NCBI RefSeq assembly: GCF_003185895.1
Contig: NZ_QHLY01000013.1
Coordinates: 102,032-166,031, forward strand
Reading direction: 5' to 3'
Origin: Cryobacterium arcticum
Lineage (GTDB): Bacteria; Actinomycetota; Actinomycetes; Actinomycetales; Microbacteriaceae
Length of the DNA stretch: 64,000 bases
Positions 58,920-64,000 of the stretch are shown here, in pieces. Position 1 is the stretch's first letter; every line of letters begins with the position of its first letter. The notes beneath the pieces were generated by a model. It was not told the origin of the DNA and did not search any database. It saw only the letters and a list, made by a program, of their open reading frames with translations. Position numbers and translations under genes: made by a program.

Positions 58920-60131
58920 ATGACCCCGCTGACTACCCGACCCCTCACCGCGCCGCGCGTTCCGCTGGCAGGCGATGCCGGGCCCGGCACCGACAGCCCA
59001 CTGCTCATCGCGGCGGGCACGGTGGTTCTGCCCGATCAGGAGCTCTCACCCGGCTGGGTCGAGGTCCGGGATGGCCTGATCGTCGCATCGGGCGCCGGTG
59101 AACCACCCCGCCCGGCGGATGTGGTGCTGCCCGCAGCCGTGCTGGCTCCAGGGTTCGTGGACGCGCACAACCACGGTGGCGGCGGCGTCAGCTTCAACGA
59201 TTCGGACCCCGCAGCAGCTGCCGCGCGGATCATCCGAACGCATCTCGGCCACGGCACGACCACGATGATGGCCAGCCTGGTGACAGCGCCTCTCGCCGAG
59301 ATGGAGCGCCTGGTGCGAGCGCTCGCCGAGCTGGTACGGGCTGGCCTGCTGGCCGGCATCCACTTGGAGGGGCCGTGGTTGAGCCCCAAGCACCGGGGTG
59401 CGCACGCGGAGGAACTCTTGCGCGCGCCCGACCCGGCCAGCATCGACGCCCTGCTGGGCGCCGGTGCCGGAGCAGTGCGCATGGTCACCATCGCACCGGA
59501 ACTCGACGGGGGACTTGTTGCCGTGGCCCGCATCGTGGAATACGGCGCCGTTGCCGCGATCGGTCACACGGATGCCGACTACGAGCTCACCCAGGCCGCG
59601 ATCGCCGCCGGGGCCACGGTGGGCACCCACGTGTTCAACGCCATGCGACCGCTGCATCATCGGGAACCCGGCGCAGCCCTGGCTCTGCTGGACGACCCCA
59701 CGGTGTTCGCCGAGCTGGTGGCCGACGGAGTGCACCTGCACCCTGCGGTCGTTCGGCTGATCACCGAGAGCCCCGCTCGCACGGTGTTCGTCACGGATGC
59801 CATGGCAGCCGCCGGCGCCGAAGAGGGCGACTACAAGTTGGGCGCGCTTGATGTGCGGGTGGCCGACGGTGAGGCGCGGTTGTCCGACGGCACCATCGCC
59901 GGCAGTGTGCTGACGCTGAGCGGCGCGGTGCGCTATGCGGTGCTCACCGCGGGGGTGCCGCTGGCGATGGCGATCCGTGCCGCCAGTCAGAATCCCGCCG
60001 ACCTACTCGGGCTGACCGACCGCGGCCGCATCCTGCCCGGGCTCCGCGCCGACCTGGTACTGCTCGACCCCGAGCTGCACGTGACGGCCACTCTCCACGA
60101 AGGAACCTGGGTCTCGCGAGCCGTGAGCTGA
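58920..60131 (+). CDS. nagA: N-acetylglucosamine-6-phosphate deacetylase
   Basis: The 403-residue amidohydrolase has GFVDAHNHGGGGVSF, the metal ligand region IHLEGPWLSPKHRGAH, GHTDADYELTQAAI, THVFNAMRPLHHREPG and FVTDAMAAAG (catalytic Asp). It removes acetate from GlcNAc-6-P, before NagB. The last seven codons and stop lie inside repeat copy C (from 60114), so the C-terminus (VSRAVS) may have been altered by the repeat. It completes the EIIB-EIIA-nagA operon. Confidence 0.95.
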   Translation: MTPLTTRPLTAPRVPLAGDAGPGTDSPLLIAAGTVVLPDQELSPGWVEVRDGLIVASGAGEPPRPADVVLPAAVLAPGFVDAHNHGGGGVSFNDSDPAAAAARIIRTHLGHGTTTMMASLVTAPLAEMERLVRALAELVRAGLLAGIHLEGPWLSPKHRGAHAEELLRAPDPASIDALLGAGAGAVRMVTIAPELDGGLVAVARIVEYGAVAAIGHTDADYELTQAAIAAGATVGTHVFNAMRPLHHREPGAALALLDDPTVFAELVADGVHLHPAVVRLITESPARTVFVTDAMAAAGAEEGDYKLGALDVRVADGEARLSDGTIAGSVLTLSGAVRYAVLTAGVPLAMAIRAASQNPADLLGLTDRGRILPGLRADLVLLDPELHVTATLHEGTWVSRAVS

Positions 60132-60176
60132 GCCCCCAAAAGATGCGTAAGTTGGGGCTTTTCTCTCAGCTCGCGG
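60114..60176. repeat. Dispersed palindromic repeat, copy C
   Basis: This 63 bp element has a left arm TCGCGAGCCGTGAGCTGAGC and a right arm GGGGCTTTTCTCTCAGC followed by TCGCGG. Its right arm matches the reverse complement of copy A's left arm, and its left arm that of copy A's right arm, so it is inverted. It covers the nagA stop codon and could serve as its terminator. Confidence 0.8.
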
Positions 60177-60198
60177 GGCGGATGGGTAGGCTCGCGAC

Positions 60199-60717
60199 GT
60201 GAGTGACACCTTGAGAAGCCGCCTCCGCGCCCTGCCCGACTTTCCCGACGACCTGCCGGCGTTCGACCCGGCCACCGCGCCGTCAGACCCGGCCGAACTC
60301 TTCCTCGGTTGGCTGGACGCGGCGCTGGCCGCCGGCGTGCGTCAGCCGCACGCGTTCAGCCTCGCTACCGTCGCCGCGAATGGGGCGCCGTCGTCGCGCA
60401 TGCTCATCCTCAAAGACCTCGACATCGACGGTTGGCAATTCGCCACCGCCCGCACCTCCCGCAAGGGCCGCGAACTGGCCGCGAATCCGAGGGCGGCGAT
60501 GAACTTCTACTGGTCGGAGCAGGGACGGCAGGTGCGTGTTGTCGGCGCGGTCGTCGAGCTCTCGGTGGAGGCCTCCGCCCGGGACTGGGCCGAGCGCCCC
60601 GCCGCCGACGGTGCCGGCAATCCGGCGTGGCAGTTGTATGCGTTGCAGCCAAGCGAGATTGAGTTCTGGCAGGCGAGCGCCGACCGGCACCACATCCGGC
60701 ACCGGTACGACCTCTAA
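60199..60717 (+). CDS. Short PNPOx-like protein related to PdxH
   Basis: The 172-residue FMN-binding split-barrel protein resembles pyridoxamine-phosphate oxidase: PHAFSLATVAANGAPSSRMLILKDLD, FATARTSRKGRELAANPRAAMNFYWSEQGRQVRVVGAV, and SEIEFWQASADRHHIRHRYDL. It is about 45 residues shorter than PdxH and ends soon after the EFWQ motif, lacking the usual C-terminal W-x-x-RLAP. It may be a divergent PdxH or another flavin enzyme. GTG 60199 is the start. Confidence 0.82.
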   Translation: MSDTLRSRLRALPDFPDDLPAFDPATAPSDPAELFLGWLDAALAAGVRQPHAFSLATVAANGAPSSRMLILKDLDIDGWQFATARTSRKGRELAANPRAAMNFYWSEQGRQVRVVGAVVELSVEASARDWAERPAADGAGNPAWQLYALQPSEIEFWQASADRHHIRHRYDL

Positions 60718-61112
60718 TTGCCGGTGGCTGCGCGGGTACGCCGCGCGTTCTCCTTCTTGATGGCCTCGACCAGCTCGGCCTTCGTCATCGTGGAACGGCC
60801 GGTGATCTTCAGTCGCTTGGCCAGATCTTGCAGGTGAGTCTTGGGCGCATTCGCATTCACGCCCTCCTCGGTACTGGCCGGACTGTCGACGCCACCCGCC
60901 GCCTTGGCGTCGGAGGGACCCGACTCGGCCTTCTTCTCCCAGTGATCGCCCACTTTTTCGTAGTCGTGCTTGAGCGCGGCGAACGCCGTGCGATGGGCTT
61001 GCTCGCCCTCACCGTAGCTGTCGACAGCGGAATCGTGGGCTTTGGACCAGATCGCTTGCGCGTGCTGGGGGGAGCGGGCGAGGGTAGACGGCAACTCTTC
61101 TGCTGCGGGCAT
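60714..61112 (-). CDS. ChaB-domain protein with C-terminal SAP/Rho-N-like motif
   Basis: The 132-residue protein has an N-terminal ChaB domain (about 3-60, ELPSTLARSPQHAQAIWSKAHDSAVDSYGEGEQAHRTAFAALKH). A flexible linker and a C-terminal helix-extended-helix LQDLAKRLKITGRSTMTKAELVEAIKKENARR of SAP/Rho-N type follow. The second motif suggests nucleic-acid binding. ChaB was named for cation transport regulation, but that role is weakly supported. ATG 61112 is chosen at the ChaB start. It is convergent with the PdxH-like gene with a 4 nt overlap. Confidence 0.85.
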   Translation of the reverse strand: MPAAEELPSTLARSPQHAQAIWSKAHDSAVDSYGEGEQAHRTAFAALKHDYEKVGDHWEKKAESGPSDAKAAGGVDSPASTEEGVNANAPKTHLQDLAKRLKITGRSTMTKAELVEAIKKENARRTRAATGN

Positions 61113-61335
61113 GGCGGGTCCTTTCCAACCGGGAGTGCAAGCACGCCGCTCACGGTAGGCGTCGCGGCGCGGCCCCGCAAGAGGGCGAGCGGATGCGCCA
61201 GGCGCAGGCCCTGGGTTGGTAGGCGTGAGCTGATTTCGTGGTGTGCCGCTCCTCCACACGTAGCCTCTTTGTGGGCTTGTCCACCGCTGTTTTACTGGGA
61301 TCGGCAGTGTCAGTGGTGGGTGGTTCTATAGAGCC

Positions 61336-62781
61336 ATGGCCACCTCAAACGCCACACCCGAAGACGCCCCAGGCGAGCCCGACACGGCTCGGCCCGTGGG
61401 CGTGGATGCCACCTCGGCGGCGATCGCCGCGATCATCGATCCGTTGATCGACAACGCCCGACAGATGTCCGCGATCCACGCCGAACGGGCCCGGCTGCTC
61501 GCCGAACTGCACCGGCTCGGCGAGCAACCGGCTATCATCGCCGGGCTGCGTGGTGACCCGGTGGAAACCGGGGCGAACGATCCCAACACCCACGCGCACG
61601 GGCCGGCCTGGGACGACGTCGAGCTGGCCGAGCGCACCCTCGCGACCGAGGTCGCCGGCGCGCTCCGGTTGCACTCCACGACGGCGCGGATGATGATCTT
61701 CAACGCCGCCCACCTGGTTGAGAAACTGCCCTTGTTTCACCAGGCGTTGGCGCAGGGCCGGATCAGCTGGGCGCACGTGCTGCGAATGCAGGACGTCACC
61801 ACCGGCGCCCCCGCCGACGTACTACCCGCCCTGGAAGCGGCCGTGCTCCCGAAAGCGGAGAAGCTCACCGCGACCCAGTTCGGCAGGGTCGCCGCCCGAG
61901 AACTGGACCGGTTGCATCCCGTGTCACTGCAGGAACGCGCCGACGTCGGAGCAACCCTGCGGCGGGTGGTGCTGCAGCCCGACGTGGACGGGATGGCCTG
62001 GTTGAACGCCTACCTCAAAGCCGATGAAGCCCAGGCCGGGTATGACCGGTTGATCCGCATCGCGAAAAGCCTCAACGACGCCGACACCGCTGACCAGCCC
62101 GCGGACTGGACAACAGACGGTGGCGAGGGCGGAGGCGAGGTGGTGCTGCGCACGATGGATCAACGCCGCGCGGACGCATTCCGCGACCTACTCCTCGACG
62201 GTGAATGCGCCGGCGGCCTCGGCCGGGGCATCCGCGGCACCGTGCACGTCACCGTCCCGGTGCTCACCCTGATGGGGAAGAGCTTCGAACCCGGCATGCT
62301 CGAAGGGTACGGGCCCATCGACCCGGAAACCGCCCGTCGGCTCGCCGGCACCGCACCCAGGTGGGACCGGATCCTCACCCACCCCGAGACCGGGTGCATG
62401 CTCTCCGTCGGCCGGGACTCGTACACGCCGCCGGCGGACATGAAGCGGTACACCGAGATTCGCGATCAAACCTGTCAGGGCATCGGCTGCAACCGCACAG
62501 CCACCAAAAGCGAGATCGACCACACCATCCCCTGGAACAAGGGCGGACCCACCGCCGTCGGGAATTTGGTGCACTTGTGTAAGGCGTGCCACCGGTTGAA
62601 ACACCAGTCCAGCTTCAGCACGAGACAATCTCCGACCGGTGCACTCAGCTGGACCAGCCCCAGCGGCAAGACCTACACCCGAGAACCCGCCAACCCCATC
62701 GGACCACCGACACCATCAGTGGCTGCCGCGCATCCAGCGGAGAGCGTGCGAGCGGCCCGCGATGAGGCACCACCGTTCTAA
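61336..62781 (+). CDS. DUF222 and HNH endonuclease domain protein
   Basis: The 481-residue protein has an N-terminal DUF222 domain (about 25-330, with ALAQGRISWAHVLRMQDV) and a C-terminal HNH motif with CQGIGC, SEIDHTIPWNKGGPTAVGNLVHLCKACHRLKH. Actinobacteria carry many copies of such proteins, often linked to mobile introns-like 13E12 repeats. The biochemical role is unproven. The 223 bp before it hold no gene, only a possible TATAGA box close to the start codon. Confidence 0.88.
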   Translation: MATSNATPEDAPGEPDTARPVGVDATSAAIAAIIDPLIDNARQMSAIHAERARLLAELHRLGEQPAIIAGLRGDPVETGANDPNTHAHGPAWDDVELAERTLATEVAGALRLHSTTARMMIFNAAHLVEKLPLFHQALAQGRISWAHVLRMQDVTTGAPADVLPALEAAVLPKAEKLTATQFGRVAARELDRLHPVSLQERADVGATLRRVVLQPDVDGMAWLNAYLKADEAQAGYDRLIRIAKSLNDADTADQPADWTTDGGEGGGEVVLRTMDQRRADAFRDLLLDGECAGGLGRGIRGTVHVTVPVLTLMGKSFEPGMLEGYGPIDPETARRLAGTAPRWDRILTHPETGCMLSVGRDSYTPPADMKRYTEIRDQTCQGIGCNRTATKSEIDHTIPWNKGGPTAVGNLVHLCKACHRLKHQSSFSTRQSPTGALSWTSPSGKTYTREPANPIGPPTPSVAAAHPAESVRAARDEAPPF

Positions 62782-62878
62782 GCGCTCTGCGCCGCGGAAA
62801 TCTCTACGATCGAGTCGAACCGCATAAGTCGGGTGCGCACCGAGATCGCTGGGCAGGATTGAGGTTGAAAGGGGACGC

Positions 62879-63745
62879 ATGATCGCAGCGCTCAACCAAC
62901 TCGTCATATACGTCGAGAACCACCTCACCGAGGAGATCGACGTGATCGGCCTGGCCAGTGGTCTGGGCACGACCGAGTACCACCTCCGGCGGATGTTCTC
63001 GTCCTTGGCTGGAATGCCGTTGTCCGAGTACATCCGGCGGCGGCGCATGACGGTGGCTGCGGCCGATGTCATCGGCGAAAGTGACCTTCTGCACATCGCT
63101 GTGCGTTTCGGCTACGGCTCGACCGAGGCGTTCAGTCGCGCGTTTCGTGCGGTCCATGGCGTCAGCGTCGGCGATGCACGTCGAGACGGTGGCCCCCTTC
63201 GCATACAACCACAGCTCAGATTCCGTCTTACCGTAGAAGGGAAAACCACTATGGACACCCGCATTACCGATCGACCTGCATTCCGACTCGTCGGCCACTC
63301 GACTCGTGTGCCGCTCATTCACCTCGGCACCAATCCGCACATCCAAGCGCACATCGCCTCGCTGCCCGCGTCGGAGCATCTCCGTCTCAAAGCTCTGAGC
63401 AATGCCGAACCAGCCGGGCTGCTTCAGGTGAGCGCCGACGTCGACCCCGACTACACCGAGGGCAGCGAGCTGACCTACCTGCACGGCGTGGCCGTCAGCG
63501 ATGAGACGCCCCTCTTCGAGGATCTCGACACCATCGATGTGCCCGCAGGAACGTGGGCGGTCTTCCGGAGCATCAGGCCGTACCCAGGCGCCCTTCAATC
63601 CACCTGGGCGGCAACCGCCACCGAATGGTTCCCCTCCAACCCCTGGCGCCTGCGGCCCGGCCCGTCAATCGTGGCCATTCTCGACCGCGCCGCGGACTTC
63701 AGCACCGCGACCTCTGAGTTGTGGCTCCCGGTCGAAAGGGCTTAG
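62879..63745 (+). CDS. AraC-family regulator with GyrI-like ligand domain
   Basis: The 288-residue protein has an AraC HTH at the N-terminus (about 5-100, IDVIGLASGLGTTEYHLRRMFSSLAGMPLSEYIRRRRM and the second helix region SDLLHIAVRFGYGSTEAFSRAFRAVHG). A GyrI-like/Bacterial transcription activator effector domain (about 125-288, with VPAGTWAVFRS and late VAILDRA) follows. This order is that of Rob/YdeE-type multidrug-sensing regulators. ATG 62879 follows GAAAGGGGACGC. Its targets are unknown. Confidence 0.9.
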   Translation: MIAALNQLVIYVENHLTEEIDVIGLASGLGTTEYHLRRMFSSLAGMPLSEYIRRRRMTVAAADVIGESDLLHIAVRFGYGSTEAFSRAFRAVHGVSVGDARRDGGPLRIQPQLRFRLTVEGKTTMDTRITDRPAFRLVGHSTRVPLIHLGTNPHIQAHIASLPASEHLRLKALSNAEPAGLLQVSADVDPDYTEGSELTYLHGVAVSDETPLFEDLDTIDVPAGTWAVFRSIRPYPGALQSTWAATATEWFPSNPWRLRPGPSIVAILDRAADFSTATSELWLPVERA

Positions 63746-63823
63746 GGGAACCCTGGTGCAGGCAGCGGACATAACCTGATGAGTGGTTCGATCCGCTGAC
63801 GTGTCCGACAGGAATGAGCGAGG

Positions 63824-64000
63824 ATGAAAAGGGTAATGTCCGCCGTGGTGGGCGCAGCGGTAGCCGCAGTCGTGCTGTCGGGCTGCGCTGCATCCGAGGG
63901 CGGTGGCACGCCGACCTCGCCGGCCACCCCGATCGCGTCTGCCGTGATCGGTGACGACTTCCTGTGCAGCGGACTGTCGGTCACGCGTGAAGCCGAGAAG
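63824..64000 (+). CDS. Partial lipoprotein gene
   Basis: The frame from ATG 63824 runs to the window edge (59 codons). It encodes a short basic start (MKRVM), a hydrophobic stretch and the lipobox VLSGC (Cys about residue 22), then a Gly/Thr/Pro linker. This marks a surface lipoprotein precursor; the mature domain lies outside the window. GCGAGG precedes the start. Confidence 0.75.
   Translation, partial: MKRVMSAVVGAAVAAVVLSGCAASEGGGTPTSPATPIASAVIGDDFLCSGLSVTREAEK

Noticed and set aside
61336..62781. DUF222/HNH gene as evidence of a mobile intron or prophage
   Set aside because: These proteins are abundant and often vertically inherited in actinobacteria; no repeats, integrase or composition shift surround it.

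Overview
The window looks like chromosome from a high-GC actinobacterium, most likely a member of the Microbacteriaceae (Cryobacterium or a near relative). That placement is an inference from several signs: strong G/C third-codon bias, frequent GTG and TTG starts, a DUF222/HNH protein, a stand-alone ClpC, and a ppa/tilS-hpt-ftsH-fol-pan-lysS block that closely follows the order known in mycobacteria. I see no CRISPR array, insertion sequence or prophage. About 60 protein genes are packed tightly, with many 1-14 nt overlaps.

Layout. 1-4.7 kb: a partial hexapeptide acyltransferase, an anchored protein, an MFS transporter coupled to a TolB-like beta-propeller, and a transglutaminase-like protein. 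4.8-5.2 kb: a minus-strand tRNA operon (Glu, Asp, Phe) with its own terminator. 5.4-8.4 kb: two translationally coupled paralogous secreted coiled-coil peptidoglycan hydrolases, one M23 and one NlpC/P60, behind a striking array of four GTNAC words spaced 9 bp apart. 8.4-21 kb: ppa divergent from tilS-hpt-ftsH-folE-folP-folB-folK-DUF3180-two bacterial-PH proteins-DUF2520-panC-lysS (tRNA modification, purine salvage, membrane proteolysis, folate and pantothenate synthesis), then two tiny membrane proteins and cardiolipin synthase. 22.8-26.4 kb: pirin, a large membrane protein and a DUF2975/Xre pair. 26.7-36 kb: clpC, an ArgA-like acetyltransferase, a sortase-E-type 5'-nucleotidase, an SseB-like protein, radA and an SGNH hydrolase.

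36-46 kb: tRNA-Ser, then a beta-glucoside module (bglG-bglF-bglA) preceded by a recognisable ribonucleic antiterminator (RAT), and an uxuB-uxuA module followed by a GntR regulator. 46-54.9 kb: an SQR-like flavoprotein, a stand-alone sigma region 4 protein, a zinc alcohol dehydrogenase divergent from two tandem FMN-dependent monooxygenases, azlCD, a FetB-like permease, and an Lrp/LysE divergent pair. 54.9-60.1 kb: a complete GlcNAc module (nagB, EIIC, a GntR/HutC regulator, then divergent EIIB-EIIA-nagA), with the PTS split over three genes and nested inverted repeats in the divergent promoter. 60.2-64 kb: a short PdxH-like protein, a ChaB-domain protein, a DUF222/HNH protein, an AraC/GyrI-like regulator and a truncated lipoprotein gene.

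The feature least explained by known families is a dispersed ~62 bp imperfect palindrome. It occurs three times (4695, 21131, 60114) in both orientations, and one copy supplies the last codons and stop of nagA. The other notable regulatory signals are the GTNAC array, the RAT, the DUF2975/Xre operator-like repeats and a perfect 26 bp palindrome before clpC.
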